A DNA stretch of 64,000 nt. Source: JADGHX01 sp037200125. Lineage in GTDB: Bacteria; Pseudomonadota; Gammaproteobacteria; Steroidobacterales; Steroidobacteraceae. The notes under the pieces are model-generated. The model made no database searches. It had not been told where the DNA came from and saw only the letters and a list, made by a program, of their open reading frames with translations. Numbering within the stretch: the stretch's first letter is position 1; every line of letters starts with the position of its first letter. Where the stretch lies: positions 434,001-498,000 of the forward strand of contig JBBCGS010000005.1 in assembly GCA_037200125.1 (NCBI GenBank), given 5' to 3'. A program made the position numbers and the translations under genes. This document shows positions 1 through 9,593 of this stretch, in pieces.

Positions 1-367
1 CATCTTCGAGCGTGAACGCCCGGCGCTCGCCCGCGGGCGTGCGTTGATCCGCAAACCAGGTTCCCGGCGCGGGCGCGAGCAGCCACACGATCACGGCTGC
101 AACCAGACTCGCGGCAAGGGCGGCGGCCCACGACCCGTCGCGGCGAGCTCGCGGCGCCGACGGGTCGAGCTTGTGGATGTCGGCCTTCGTCAGCGAGCGC
201 ATCAGCTGCTGGAGGCGCTGGCAGTCGTCCCACGCAGCACGATTTGTCGCGCTCCGCAGCCGCCATGTCTCGAACTCATCGCGAACGGCGGGCCCGGCAT
301 CGGGCGCGTTCAGCCGGAGCACCCAATCCCTCGCCTCATCGCCAGGGTCATGTTGTCGCGTGATCAT
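1..367 (-). CDS. FecR-type anti-sigma regulator, N-terminal part (cut by window edge)
   Basis: The reading frame starts with ATG at 367 and stays open to the window edge (122 residues). It opens with the FecR N-terminal domain (DEARDWVLRLNAP, then FETWRLRSATNRAAW), which in this family binds the partner ECF sigma in the cytoplasm. A hydrophobic segment follows (ALAASLVAAVIVWLLAPAP, about residues 84-102), typical of the single FecR transmembrane helix, and the start of the periplasmic domain. Its ATG overlaps the TGA of the upstream sigma gene (ATGA), so the two are translationally coupled. The periplasmic part and any receptor gene lie outside the window. Confidence 0.85.
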   Translation of the reverse strand, partial: MITRQHDPGDEARDWVLRLNAPDAGPAVRDEFETWRLRSATNRAAWDDCQRLQQLMRSLTKADIHKLDPSAPRARRDGSWAAALAASLVAAVIVWLLAPAPGTWFADQRTPAGERRAFTLED

Positions 368-915
368 GGTGTTCCCTGCTTCGATCGTGCCAATCCCAGA
401 TGGCCCTGACAGTGCTTCATGGCCTGCTTGACGTAGCGCCCCGCCATGCTCTCTGACACGCCGAGCCGCTTGCCGATCTCACGAAGAGTCACGCCGTCGA
501 TCTGATACCAGAGCAGCGATTGCCGCAGAGGGGCGCTGAGCTGCCCGAGTGCGACCTTCAACTCCGCCAGCTCATTTGCGCTTTCCACCACGCGTTGGGG
601 GCCCGGCGCTTCGCATGCATGAGTATCGCGCCCATCGGCACGCTGGCTATCGAGACTCACTTCAGCGCGGCGGCTGCGGTAGCGATCCACCAGACAGCGG
701 CGCGCGATGCTGAATAGATACGCCCGCAGATCGGCGATAGGAGCCGGTCCCGCGGACGCCAGCCGCAGAAATACTTCCTGCCGGAGATCCGCGGCACTTT
801 CGGCATCGCCCACGCGCCGGCGCAGGAAGCCGAGCAGTTCGTCGGAATGCGTAGACGCCTCCGCCAGCCTCAGGCGGATCAGGCTCTCCTTCTCGTCGGC
901 GACATCGGCGTTCAC
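364..915 (-). CDS. ECF RNA polymerase sigma factor, FecI-like
   Basis: Region 2 is visible around ESAADLRQEVFLRLAS and LRAYLFSIARRCLVDRYRS. Region 4 is the C-terminal helix-turn-helix in LPLRQSLLWYQIDGVTLREIGKRLGVSESMAG-type sequence near the end. It should direct polymerase to surface-signalling promoters under control of the overlapping FecR. I chose GTG at 915 (about 183 residues), which gives the usual ECF length. An ATG at 1032 in the same frame adds 39 residues that look unrelated to sigma factors, and neither start has a clear Shine-Dalgarno site. No receptor gene lies upstream, so a partner receptor, if any, is beyond the left edge. Confidence 0.85.
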   Translation of the reverse strand: MNADVADEKESLIRLRLAEASTHSDELLGFLRRRVGDAESAADLRQEVFLRLASAGPAPIADLRAYLFSIARRCLVDRYRSRRAEVSLDSQRADGRDTHACEAPGPQRVVESANELAELKVALGQLSAPLRQSLLWYQIDGVTLREIGKRLGVSESMAGRYVKQAMKHCQGHLGLARSKQGTP

Positions 916-1465
916 GATCTCAGGAACGATCCGGAGTGTCGTAGACCGGAACGTGGTGTCAACGAGCGAGCGGCGACTGGCCAGCAATCGAGGGCACGCC
1001 GGTTGGGAGATTTCGCCGTCCCGTCGGCACATGCCAAGGAATGACCCACGATGGCGGAGATCGGAACGGCTGCGCTATGGACGACGTCCATGGGTGCGCG
1101 GATACTTCGTCAACCGCCTGCGCTCGACTTCCCGTCCCCGTGAGCCGAGCGGTTGCCAAGAAGACAGAAGTCACGAGTCGTACACCGGACCCGGTGTGCT
1201 CCATCGTTACCAGCGCTTTGCCGTGGGATAGAGAACGTCCGATGGTCGAGCGATGCGCGCCATGACTCAACGAGGCGCGGTCGCTCCGGTAACTGTTCCC
1301 ATTCCATGGAAGCGATCCAATGTTTTCAGGACATCGCAAAAAGAAACGCCTCCGCGAGGGAGGCGTCGGGCCGGAGATATGCTCGCCGGCGTGGTTAGTG
1401 GCAGCGATTTTGAGAGAGCACGTCCGACCTGTCAAGGCGAAAGAGCAGATACGCAGGGTGCCCGC
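916..1465. other. intergenic region between sigma gene and NYN gene
   Basis: About 550 bases separate the divergent sigma (minus) and NYN (plus) genes. The short open frames here overlap one another on both strands and show no recognisable domain. The only clear structure is the hairpin at 1346-1366. Promoters for both flanking genes are expected here, but I cannot place them. Confidence 0.5.
1336..1366 (-). terminator. rho-independent terminator reading on the minus strand
   Basis: A perfect 8-bp stem (ACGCCTCC / GGAGGCGT, 1346-1353 with 1359-1366) has a 5-nt loop. On the minus strand it is followed by TTTCTTTTTGC, a T-rich tail. On the plus strand no T-tract follows. It would stop antisense transcription across the NYN gene from the TBDR side. 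Confidence 0.65.
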
Positions 1466-2086
1466 GTGAGCCGCGTCACAGTGTATGTGGACGGCTTCAA
1501 CCTTTATTTCGGCCTTCGGAGCAAAGGTTGGCGGAAGTACTACTGGCTCGATCTCGTCCGGCTGTCGCAGGCGTTGCTGAAGCCTGGGCAAGAGATTGAA
1601 GCCATCCACTACTTTACGTCTCGACTCCTTCCCAACGGCTACAACTCTGGCGACATAGATAGGCAGAACACCTACCTGGAAGCGCTATCAACGCTCCCAC
1701 TAGTGACTCTGCACTTCGGACTCTTCCTCGACAACCCGCAGAGATGTCGTAGATGCGGAACGGCGTGGATGAGTTACGAGGAAAAGATGACGGATGTGAA
1801 CATCGCGGTGCGACTGCTCGCTGACGCGTTCGAGAATCGCTTCGACACGGCACTGCTGATCTCTGCAGACAGCGATCTCACGACGCCGGTACAACAGGTA
1901 CTCTCAAGGTTCCCCGATAAGCGCGTGATTGTCGCGCAGCCACCAAGGCGAAATTCCGTATCGCTTTGCGGGGCAGCGAGTGGCTACTTCACGATTGGCG
2001 AAACGAAGCTTCGCGGCGCCCAGATGCCGAGCCGCGTCGAGCGTGCGGATGGGGGCGTGTTCACGCGAACCGCTCGTTGGCAATGA
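1466..2086 (+). CDS. NYN-domain (LabA/DUF88-type) putative ribonuclease
   Basis: The protein (206 residues from GTG at 1466) begins directly with the NYN core VTVYVDGFNLYFGL, whose first conserved Asp is in VDGFN. The later acidic residues are in MTDVNIAVRLLADA and LLISADSDLTTPV. These four-acid PIN-like sites bind a metal and cleave RNA in characterised relatives. A CxxC pair (CRRCGTAW) sits mid-protein and could bind zinc. The frame is open upstream to 1253, but those residues are unlike the family; the GTG has AGGG about 7 nt upstream. It stands alone on the plus strand and converges on the first TBDR. The substrate is unknown. Confidence 0.8.
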   Translation: MSRVTVYVDGFNLYFGLRSKGWRKYYWLDLVRLSQALLKPGQEIEAIHYFTSRLLPNGYNSGDIDRQNTYLEALSTLPLVTLHFGLFLDNPQRCRRCGTAWMSYEEKMTDVNIAVRLLADAFENRFDTALLISADSDLTTPVQQVLSRFPDKRVIVAQPPRRNSVSLCGAASGYFTIGETKLRGAQMPSRVERADGGVFTRTARWQ

Positions 2087-2176
2087 ATTCGAAGCCGGCA
2101 TGATCCGCGCGAAGCGCGCGCGCCGGGGCAAGCAGGCGAAGACGATGGGCGCTACATCGCGGTGAGCCGGTCGGCA

Positions 2177-2202
2177 AGGCCGGGGAGCTCAGTCCCCGGC
2201 CT
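2177..2202. terminator. bidirectional hairpin terminator between convergent genes
   Basis: A 10-bp stem (AGGCCGGGGA / TCCCCGGCCT) with a 6-nt loop lies between the NYN gene (plus) and TBDR1 (minus) stops. The plus side continues TCTCTC. Confidence 0.6.
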
Positions 2203-2259
2203 CTCTCGGAACCGCACGGATCAGCCTTCCGTGACAGAAAGCCATCATCCGCATCGAGA

Positions 2260-4935
2260 TCAGAATTGCCCGCGAAGGGACAGCCGGTAGCTGCGAGGCG
2301 CGCCGTACCAGTTACCGCTGGTCGACCCTCCGGGCGTCTGGTAGTAGCGCACGTCGGTGAGGTTGTCCGAGTTCAGCGCGACGTTCCACACACTGTTGAT
2401 TCGGTAATCCACTCGCGCAGACAGGATCGCGTATGCCTTCTGCGTGTACTGGTACGGCGCGGACCTCAGGCATGTCACCGCGCCCGTCGTCGGGTTAGGT
2501 GGATTGAACTCGACACAGGCGGAACCTGCCCTGTAGGCCTTCGTTTGCGCGATCACCCCACCGGCGACGGTGAGATCGTTGAGCCACCCTCCGGACCTGA
2601 AGGCGCGGCTCGTCCACACTTTGAGCAGGTGCTTCGGCTGGATGCTGGCAAACGGCTGTCCTTCACTCGAACCGTTCGAGCGCCCTTTGTATTCGTTCTT
2701 GTTCCAGGTATAGCCAGTGGAGACCTGCCAGCCGGGGCGCACCTCGCCGGCCAGCTCCGCATCGATGCCCTGGCTGAGCTGCGTGTTGGACGGATCGATG
2801 CTGTAGCAGCAGACAGGATACGTCCCGTTCGGGCCGAGATACGGGCCGTCCTCGACCTCGACCGCGAAGTGCTTCTTCTCGATCCGATAGCCCGCCAGAC
2901 TGGCGTTGAGCCTTCCGTCGGGCGCCTGCCATTTCGCGCCCAGCTCCACGTTGGATCCGAGGATCGGCTCGAGTGGCTTCAAATCGAGATCGACGTAATT
3001 GGCCTGGCTTTGATAGATATCCGTGTAACCGACATACGTGGAGAGGCTTGGATTCACGTCATAGATCAGCGACACGGTGGGCGGCCAGGAAACGTCGTGG
3101 GCGCTGTAGGTGTACAGAACTGGCGGCGAGCGCCAGCTCCCGACTCTTCCAGCGCAGGCGCCGGAATTGGTGTTGCAGATGGTCACGCTAGACGAATCCC
3201 GCCGATATTGGCTCCAACGCACGCCACTCACGAGATGCCACCGGTCGAAAGCGGTCAAACGGAAGTCGGCGTAACCGACGGAGTCCACCGCGCCGTTCTC
3301 GACATCACCCTGGCTCGGCAACAGCGTCGGTGGCTCGGAATACAACGGCGAGCGCGGATCGAACGACAAGACATTGATCTGAGGAATCCCGACCGGCCCG
3401 CCAGGATAGGGCGTGTACGTCGACGAAATTGGATTGCCGTGTCCTACGGTATCACCGCCATCGGCGTGCGATCGGTTGACGCCCAGCAGGACTTCCTGAC
3501 GCTGACCCAGCACATCGAACGAGCCGGCGAGAGTGGCCTCCGCGACGAGTTGCTTGCTGTTCAGCTCCGAGCCGTTACCCGTCAACGTCGGTCCCAGTCC
3601 GGTGATCGGATTGACGGCACCGCTGGTCCCGACCAGCTTACGCGTGGTGTCCTGCCGATTGTTCGTCACGTTCAGCTTCAGGGTCCATCGATCGCCCAGC
3701 TTCTGATCCGCCTGCACGAAGAACTCGCGCGTGTCGAAGTCCCAGTGATTCCAGGGAAAGCACAGGCACGTGCTACGTGGCAGATGCAGGTCGTCGCCGT
3801 TCTCATATCGAGGCAGGCCGTTGTACCAGGGCACGGAGTTTTGCCGCGCATAGCTGATACCGCCCCTCATCACCGTGGAGGGCGTGAGGTCGTACTCGAG
3901 AATTCCGTAGAGCAAGGTCTTCTTGTCGCCCGCGACGTCATAGAAGTATTTGTTCTCCTGGTGAGTAAACACCACGCGGCCGCGCAGTTGCCCGTCAAGC
4001 GCAAGCGGGCTGGTCGCATCCAGCACCGTTCGGTACGTATCCGACGAGCCCGCCTCCGTCTCGAGCGTCACCTGCCGATGATCCAGCGGCCGCTTGCGCA
4101 CGAGGTTCACCGTGCCCGACGGATCGCCGTAGCCGTTGAATTGCCCGGCCGCTCCGCGCAGCAGCTCGACATGATCGTATTGAGACATGTCCAGCTGCGC
4201 GTAGTAGCGGTAGGACGTGCTGAGTGGCGCTCCGCCATCGATCTGGATACTGGTCAGGCCGAACCCGCGCGAGATAAAGCCGCTGTCTAGACTCGTCTGG
4301 CCGCCTGTGCGCGTGATGCCGGTCGCATAGCTCATGGCTTCCGCGAAGCTGTTGATGTTCTGATCCGCCATGCGCTGCGCGGTGATCACGGAGACACTCT
4401 GCGGCGTGTCTTTCATCGACTGGGCCGTTTTGCTTCCGATGCTCAGTGCGCCGCTGGTATAGCTTCCGGTGCCTTCCGTCGCCGTCGCGTCGCTGCTCCC
4501 GTTGATGCCTGCCGTGCCGCCTCCCTCGGCAGCGGTCCCCTGCACTCTCACGGGCCCAAGTACGCGCGTGCCAGCGCTATCGGGTGCGCGTTCGAGTGTG
4601 ATCGTTCCGTTGTTCAGATATCGCCATGTGACGCCGGTGGCGGCGAGCATGCGGGTGAGCGCATCTTTGATGGACATGCGCCCATTGACCGCCTTGGCGA
4701 CAACTCCCTTCGCAATCGGTGCATCAAAAACGAGCTGCACGCCCGCCTGCTCGGAAAACCGGATCGCGGCCGTCGCCAACGGCAGCGCCGGAATATCGAA
4801 AACACGGACATCGGCTTGCGTCGCGACCGCGGAGCCAGCGCGCGAATCCGCCTGAGCGATCGCCGCGACGGGCCCGAACAGCGCCAGCGCAGCCGCGCCG
4901 GCGATGGCCCAGCGCGTTACTCTCGAATGAAACAA
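2260..4935 (-). CDS. TonB-dependent siderophore-type receptor/transducer (TBDR1)
   Basis: An outer-membrane receptor of 891 residues. A signal peptide (about 1-28, ending AAIAQA) is followed by an STN signalling domain (about 45-115, VFDIPALPLATAAIRFSEQ), a linker, a plug (TPQSVSVITAQRM, then VELLRGAAGQFNGYGDPSG) and a 22-strand-type barrel ending in SYRLSLRGQF with terminal Phe. The STN domain marks it as a transducer that signals to a FecR as well as importing ligand. Loops carry paired cysteines (STCLCFPWN and PVCCYSI). The start is TTG with a good GGGGAG site 7 nt upstream. It is the last gene of a sigma-FecR-TBDR set. The ligand is not predictable; ferric siderophore is the family default. 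Confidence 0.93.
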   Translation of the reverse strand: MFHSRVTRWAIAGAAALALFGPVAAIAQADSRAGSAVATQADVRVFDIPALPLATAAIRFSEQAGVQLVFDAPIAKGVVAKAVNGRMSIKDALTRMLAATGVTWRYLNNGTITLERAPDSAGTRVLGPVRVQGTAAEGGGTAGINGSSDATATEGTGSYTSGALSIGSKTAQSMKDTPQSVSVITAQRMADQNINSFAEAMSYATGITRTGGQTSLDSGFISRGFGLTSIQIDGGAPLSTSYRYYAQLDMSQYDHVELLRGAAGQFNGYGDPSGTVNLVRKRPLDHRQVTLETEAGSSDTYRTVLDATSPLALDGQLRGRVVFTHQENKYFYDVAGDKKTLLYGILEYDLTPSTVMRGGISYARQNSVPWYNGLPRYENGDDLHLPRSTCLCFPWNHWDFDTREFFVQADQKLGDRWTLKLNVTNNRQDTTRKLVGTSGAVNPITGLGPTLTGNGSELNSKQLVAEATLAGSFDVLGQRQEVLLGVNRSHADGGDTVGHGNPISSTYTPYPGGPVGIPQINVLSFDPRSPLYSEPPTLLPSQGDVENGAVDSVGYADFRLTAFDRWHLVSGVRWSQYRRDSSSVTICNTNSGACAGRVGSWRSPPVLYTYSAHDVSWPPTVSLIYDVNPSLSTYVGYTDIYQSQANYVDLDLKPLEPILGSNVELGAKWQAPDGRLNASLAGYRIEKKHFAVEVEDGPYLGPNGTYPVCCYSIDPSNTQLSQGIDAELAGEVRPGWQVSTGYTWNKNEYKGRSNGSSEGQPFASIQPKHLLKVWTSRAFRSGGWLNDLTVAGGVIAQTKAYRAGSACVEFNPPNPTTGAVTCLRSAPYQYTQKAYAILSARVDYRINSVWNVALNSDNLTDVRYYQTPGGSTSGNWYGAPRSYRLSLRGQF

Positions 4936-5051
4936 TTTGGTTCTCCCCGTCGCGCGAGTTCGAGCGCGTTCAGGGATGAAAGACGGAATAGCGGCGAGAG
5001 TGAATTAGGTCGACGGCAAGAAGTTTTCGTGACGATGCGCGGCGCGGGCGA

Positions 5052-6047
5052 TCAGCTGGATGGGCGAACGACCGTCACCGCCCACAGATGCCAGGCCCTC
5101 GCGCCCGCCAGATCGAGAATCGCCGCCAATGCCGCTTCGGGGCGGCGAGCATCGAAGGCACCGGTGATCCGCCTGTTTTCGAGCGCACGGTCGGTGACGA
5201 TGACATGCCCGGCGCCATGCCGCTCGAGCTCGGCGAGCACGTCTTTCAGGCCCGCGTCGATGAACACGAGACGCTGCGCACGCCATGCCGCGACGTCCTC
5301 CGACGAGACCTGTCGTCTGGAGACAATCGTCGCATCGAAGGTCGCGCCCTCGCCCGCCGAGAGTGGCGCACGAGGCTTGCCGGGCACGGCGACCTCGACG
5401 GAACCTTCCGACACGGCGACCCGGCCGCCGCCTTCGCGCTGTCGCTCGACCTCGAAGGCCGTACCGATATCGTGTACCTCGGCGTTGTCGACCGCGACGA
5501 CGAACGGGCGCGCTTCGTGATGTACCTTGAAGAAGGCACGGCCTGCGATGAGCGTCACCCGACGTTCCTTGCCGGTCACGTCGAGGGAAAGCGCGCTGCC
5601 GGCGTCGAGCCAGGCATCCGTTCCATCCGCCAAGCGCATCGAGCGAACCTCGCCGGTTGCCGTTCGAACATCGGCGAACAGCGCATTTGCTCCGCCCTCA
5701 GGCAAGGCGATCCAACCGACCGCAAGCAACGCAACGCACGCGGCCGCCGCGAGCGGCGCAAGTACAGGCCTCAGGGTCTCGAACGACGCCGTGAAGCGGG
5801 ATGTGCGTTCAGCGGCGTCGAGCGGCGCTGGCGACGGGACATCGTCGAGCTGCTTCCATACCGCCTCGATTTCGGCATAAGCCGCCGCATTCGCCGGATC
5901 GGCGTTCCGCCAGCGCGTGAACTCCGCCCGCTCCGACGCGCGCAACAGCGGATCACGCAACTTCGTGAACCACGCGACGGCCGCGTCGCGAGCGGTTCGA
6001 GTTCCGGGCTGCGCGTGCGGGTCCATGGGGAGGGATTCCGGATTCAT
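5052..6047 (-). CDS. FecR-type transmembrane anti-sigma regulator (FecR1)
   Basis: The cytoplasmic sigma-binding domain (AVAWFTKLRDPLLRASERAE) is followed by a transmembrane helix (LAPLAAAACVALLAVGWIAL), the periplasmic FecR domain (GEVRSMRLADGTDAWLDAGS, then RPFVVAVDNAEVHDIGTAFE) and a C-terminal STN-like module (LVFIDAGLKDVLAELERHG) that should contact the receptor STN domain. I place the start at ATG 6047, about 38 nt after the sigma stop; ATG 6053 is equally possible, and an extension to 6134 would run into the sigma gene. It links TBDR1 occupancy to the sigma factor just upstream. Confidence 0.9.
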   Translation of the reverse strand: MNPESLPMDPHAQPGTRTARDAAVAWFTKLRDPLLRASERAEFTRWRNADPANAAAYAEIEAVWKQLDDVPSPAPLDAAERTSRFTASFETLRPVLAPLAAAACVALLAVGWIALPEGGANALFADVRTATGEVRSMRLADGTDAWLDAGSALSLDVTGKERRVTLIAGRAFFKVHHEARPFVVAVDNAEVHDIGTAFEVERQREGGGRVAVSEGSVEVAVPGKPRAPLSAGEGATFDATIVSRRQVSSEDVAAWRAQRLVFIDAGLKDVLAELERHGAGHVIVTDRALENRRITGAFDARRPEAALAAILDLAGARAWHLWAVTVVRPSS

Positions 6048-6084
6048 CCTCATCCCGTATAGACGTCCTGGAAGCGCATGAGCA

Positions 6085-6600
6085 TTAGTCGCCTTTCTGG
6101 AAATGTTCGGCGAGCGCATCCCGACACCGGGCAAGCGCGAGCGTCATGTGCACCATCACGGTGTTGCGCGCCATGCCGAGGCGCTTGCCGATCTGTATGT
6201 AGGTGAGATTTTCGAACTTGTGCAGGCGGAACACTTCACGCGTTCGTGGAGGCAACGCTTCGATGGTCCTGCTCAGGACCGCGACGGCCTGACGACTCGC
6301 GAGAGACTCGTCCGGACGGGGCGCGGGATCGACCACGCGCTCGAGAACGCCGTCCGCTGCCGGACCTTCGTAACGGATGCGCGCGCTGCGCCAGTGGTCG
6401 GCGAGAAGCCGCTGGGCTACCGCGAACAGGTAGCCGCGCGGGTTTAGAACGGTGGCGTCGTCGGGCAACTCCGCGAGCCGCAGGAATGCCTCCTGGGTCA
6501 GATCGGAGGCGAGTACGGGATCGCCGAGCCGCCGGCGCAGGTAGCCGGCTAGCTCGTCCCAATGGATCTGCAGGCGTTCTGCCAGCACTGCTTGTCCCAT
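6085..6600 (-). CDS. ECF sigma factor, FecI-like (sigma1)
   Basis: Region 2 (LGDPVLASDLTQEAFLRLAE, then NPRGYLFAVAQRLLADHWRS) and region 4 (LPPRTREVFRLHKFENLTYI, helix-turn-helix IGKRLGMARNTVMVHM) are both present. Start ATG 6600 (MGQAVLAERL) has AGGT 6 nt upstream; a longer in-frame ATG at 6660 adds 20 residues that look non-family. It is first in the set sigma1-FecR1-TBDR1, and is expected to transcribe TBDR1 when released by FecR1. Confidence 0.9.
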   Translation of the reverse strand: MGQAVLAERLQIHWDELAGYLRRRLGDPVLASDLTQEAFLRLAELPDDATVLNPRGYLFAVAQRLLADHWRSARIRYEGPAADGVLERVVDPAPRPDESLASRQAVAVLSRTIEALPPRTREVFRLHKFENLTYIQIGKRLGMARNTVMVHMTLALARCRDALAEHFQKGD

Positions 6601-6666
6601 GGGTAACCTGCGGTCGAACGGGTTTGCATTGGGAACGAGCGCGGCCGGGGAACACCGCAAGGCTCA

Positions 6667-6687
6667 GCGCGGAGTACGACTCCGCGC
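6667..6687. terminator. hairpin between TBDR2 end and sigma1 start
   Basis: A perfect 9-bp stem (GCGCGGAGT / ACTCCGCGC) with a 3-nt loop lies directly after the TBDR2 stop on the minus strand. No T-tract follows, so it may only be a transcript-end stabiliser. Confidence 0.45.
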
Positions 6688-6707
6688 CCCGGGGTTCGGT
6701 GCGGCAG

Positions 6708-9473
6708 TCAAAAGCTGCCGCGTACACTCAACATGAAGGTGCGAGGATCGCCGTACCAATTTCCTGAAGTGCTGGTCCCTGCGGTCTGGTAGTAAGTTCG
6801 ATCGAGCAGATTGTCGACGTTGAGAGCCAGATTCCAGCGGGAGTCGAGCTGATAGGCGGCGCGTGCCGAGAACACGGAATAGAAGCCCTGCGAGAAGTTG
6901 AACGGAACATTCGCGCCCGGGTGGCACACGGCCGTCTGACGGCCGCTCGGATCCGTGCCGAAATCGAACAGAGTGCAGGCAGTGCCGCTCGTATAGCTCT
7001 TGCTCTGGGCAACGACTCCGGCACCGACGCTTGCGCGGCCCAGCCATCCGCCGACCGGAAACTGCTCGCTGGCCCACAGCTTCAGCAGGTGTTTAGGCGA
7101 GAGCGTCACCAGGGGCTGTCCCTCTGACGTACCCCAGAATGAACCGTCTCGCTTGTTCAGGTTGTAGGTGTACCCTGCGGAAAACTGTAAACCAGGCAGA
7201 ATCTCGCCCGTCACGTCCAGATCAGCACCTTCGCTCACATTCAGGCGATTTGGATCCTGAGTGAAGCAACAGTTGTGGATGTGATCGCCGACGGCACCAC
7301 CGGTGGATGCATAGTCTCCGTAATCCAGGAAGAGCGGGAAGTCTTTCTGTACCAGGTGATAGAGCGACAAACTCGCGTTGAGCCGCCCACCGCGCGGGGA
7401 CCACTTGATGCCACCTTCAACGTTGCCGCCGGTGATTGGGCGGAGAGGATTTCCGGAACGATCGACGTCGGTGGATATCTCGCGGTAAATGTCCGTGTAG
7501 CTGCCATACAGCGAGAGCGTCTTGTTCAAGTCGTAGACCAACTCAACCGTGGGCGGCCAGGAAAAATCGTGCGTACTGTGATCGGAGACAGTGGTCCCCG
7601 TGACCCCGCCGACCGGCGCAGAACCTCCCGTCCTTAGAGCGCAGCCGCCGATCTTCGTGCAGAGCGTATCGCTGATGTAACCATATCTATAATGGCTATA
7701 GCGCAGTCCCGCGATCAGATGCAGGGGATCCCATAACGTCAGCCGCAAGGTCGCATAGCCACTCCATTGCGTGGTCCCGCTCTGCGGAGTGTCGCCAGAT
7801 CGCAGGCCAGACGGTGGCTCAGGATAAGCACCAGGATCGAAACCAAACACGTTTACCGGAGGGTAGCCCGTTAATCCTGTTGTGGGCGATACATACGTGT
7901 TCGTTATCGGGGAGGTGTAGCTGGTATACCCGCCGCCGTCGACCTTCGCATAGTTGGCGCCAACAACCAGTACCTGGCGATGTCCGAACAATTCAAAACT
8001 CCCATTCAAGGTCGAGTCCATCGCGGTTTGCTCACTGCCGCGGTCCTGCATCTGGGCATTCAGGAGAGGGCCCGCCAGCGTGGCCGGGTTTACGGTGCCG
8101 TTCGCGTAGCCTTCCTTGTACGAGCTCGCCTGTTTCAGGTGCGTGACGTTGATCTTCAGCGACCAGTTGCTGTTCAGCGACTGCTCCAGGGTGGCAAAAC
8201 CCTCCTTCGTATCGATGTCGTATCGATTCCAGGGAAAACACAAGCACGTGTCGCGGGGCAATTTGAGATCACCGCCGCTCTGATAGCGAGGTAGTCCGTA
8301 GACGAATGGCACGGCGTTCTGGCGGGTCACGTCGAGACCCACCATCAGCGTGGTACTGGATGTCAAATCGCCTTCCAGCGCGCCGTACGCCAGCGTCTTG
8401 TTGCTACCGGCGATATCGTAAAAATACCCCTGGTTCTGATAGGCAATCACCGCGCGCCCGCGCAGCCTGCCGTCCAGGCCCAACGGGCCTGTCGCGTCCA
8501 GTGTCGTGCGGGAGTTGTCCCAACTTCCGTACTGACCTTCGATTGTCGCCTGCGCGTGATCGAGCGGGCGCTTGCGGACCAGATTGATGACGCCACCCGG
8601 ATCGCCATAGCCATTGAACAGACCATCCGAACCACGCAGCACCTCGGCATGATCGTACATGCCCATATCCAGCTGAGTGACGAGCCCGGTAATGCTGGAT
8701 CCACTTCCGATATCCATCGGCGCACCGCCGTCCACCTGCATGCGCGAGATCGCGAAACCGCGCGAGTAGAAGGTGGGCGCCAACGGGCCGTTCGATGTAG
8801 TCACAACGCTGACCCCGGTCGCTTGATTCATCAGCGACGTAAAGTCAGTGATGTTCTGGTCCTTCATGCGCTGCGCTGTGATCACACTCACGGACTGCGC
8901 CGTATCCTTGATCGACTGGGGCATCTTGCTCGCGATGCTCAGCGCGCCGCTGGTATAGCTCTTCGTCCCTTCCGTCGCGGTAGGATCGGTGCTCCCATTC
9001 GCGCCCGCGGTCGTCGCCGCCGTGTTTTCTCCCTCGACACGCACCGGTCCCAATGTTCGCGTGGCTGCGGATTTGTCTCGCTCGATGGTCACCGTTCTCT
9101 CGCCGGCAAACCGATACGTCAGCCCGGTTCCGGTGAGCAACTTCGCAAGCGCGGCGCTTTCGCTCATCGACCCTGTAACACCTGACGTGCGCGCGCTAGC
9201 CGTGAGCTCCGTCGCATAGACGAGTTGCAACCCGGAAACGTCCGCGAATGTGCGCAACGCCGTTGTGAGATCTCCGGCGGGAATGCGGAAAGCCTTTTCC
9301 AGCTCGACGCGGCCCGCGGGCGCCTGAGAGAAAGCCGGCTCCGGCAGCACCAAGGTGCTCAACAGAGTTGCGCACGCGGCGGCGACGAGTAGGCCGGATC
9401 GGCGGTTCCAGAAGTCGATGACTGAGTGTGATTCGCTGCTCTGTCGCCGCCGGCGCTTCGATGAATACAACAT
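6708..9473 (-). CDS. TonB-dependent siderophore-type receptor/transducer (TBDR2)
   Basis: Starting at ATG 9473 the protein is about 921 residues, with a basic N-terminus (YSSKRRRRQ), an unusually late hydrophobic segment (LLVAAACATLLSTLVLP), STN domain (FRIPAGDLTTALRTFADVSG), plug (AQSVSVITAQRM, EVLRGSDGLFNGYGDPGG) and barrel ending TFMLSVRGSF. Loop cysteines are kept (DTCLCFPWN, HNCCFTQD). A frame extension to 9512 exists; I chose 9473 because GGGGACGAG lies upstream and the remainder is a plausible signal peptide. It follows FecR2 by 120 bases. Confidence 0.92.
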   Translation of the reverse strand: MLYSSKRRRRQSSESHSVIDFWNRRSGLLVAAACATLLSTLVLPEPAFSQAPAGRVELEKAFRIPAGDLTTALRTFADVSGLQLVYATELTASARTSGVTGSMSESAALAKLLTGTGLTYRFAGERTVTIERDKSAATRTLGPVRVEGENTAATTAGANGSTDPTATEGTKSYTSGALSIASKMPQSIKDTAQSVSVITAQRMKDQNITDFTSLMNQATGVSVVTTSNGPLAPTFYSRGFAISRMQVDGGAPMDIGSGSSITGLVTQLDMGMYDHAEVLRGSDGLFNGYGDPGGVINLVRKRPLDHAQATIEGQYGSWDNSRTTLDATGPLGLDGRLRGRAVIAYQNQGYFYDIAGSNKTLAYGALEGDLTSSTTLMVGLDVTRQNAVPFVYGLPRYQSGGDLKLPRDTCLCFPWNRYDIDTKEGFATLEQSLNSNWSLKINVTHLKQASSYKEGYANGTVNPATLAGPLLNAQMQDRGSEQTAMDSTLNGSFELFGHRQVLVVGANYAKVDGGGYTSYTSPITNTYVSPTTGLTGYPPVNVFGFDPGAYPEPPSGLRSGDTPQSGTTQWSGYATLRLTLWDPLHLIAGLRYSHYRYGYISDTLCTKIGGCALRTGGSAPVGGVTGTTVSDHSTHDFSWPPTVELVYDLNKTLSLYGSYTDIYREISTDVDRSGNPLRPITGGNVEGGIKWSPRGGRLNASLSLYHLVQKDFPLFLDYGDYASTGGAVGDHIHNCCFTQDPNRLNVSEGADLDVTGEILPGLQFSAGYTYNLNKRDGSFWGTSEGQPLVTLSPKHLLKLWASEQFPVGGWLGRASVGAGVVAQSKSYTSGTACTLFDFGTDPSGRQTAVCHPGANVPFNFSQGFYSVFSARAAYQLDSRWNLALNVDNLLDRTYYQTAGTSTSGNWYGDPRTFMLSVRGSF

Positions 9474-9593
9474 TTGGAGCTCGTCCCCGTTTTGTCCGTG
9501 AGGGCCGCGCAAATCGCGACCTGTTACGCAGACGACGAGAAACCGGGGGTGTCGCCTAACCTCGATCTTCGACGACCGGGATTACAAACGTGG

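Noticed and set aside
2266..4290. 674-codon plus-strand open frame
   Set aside because: It is antisense to TBDR1, shows no domain, and similar long antisense frames lie opposite other GC-rich genes; it is a codon-bias shadow.
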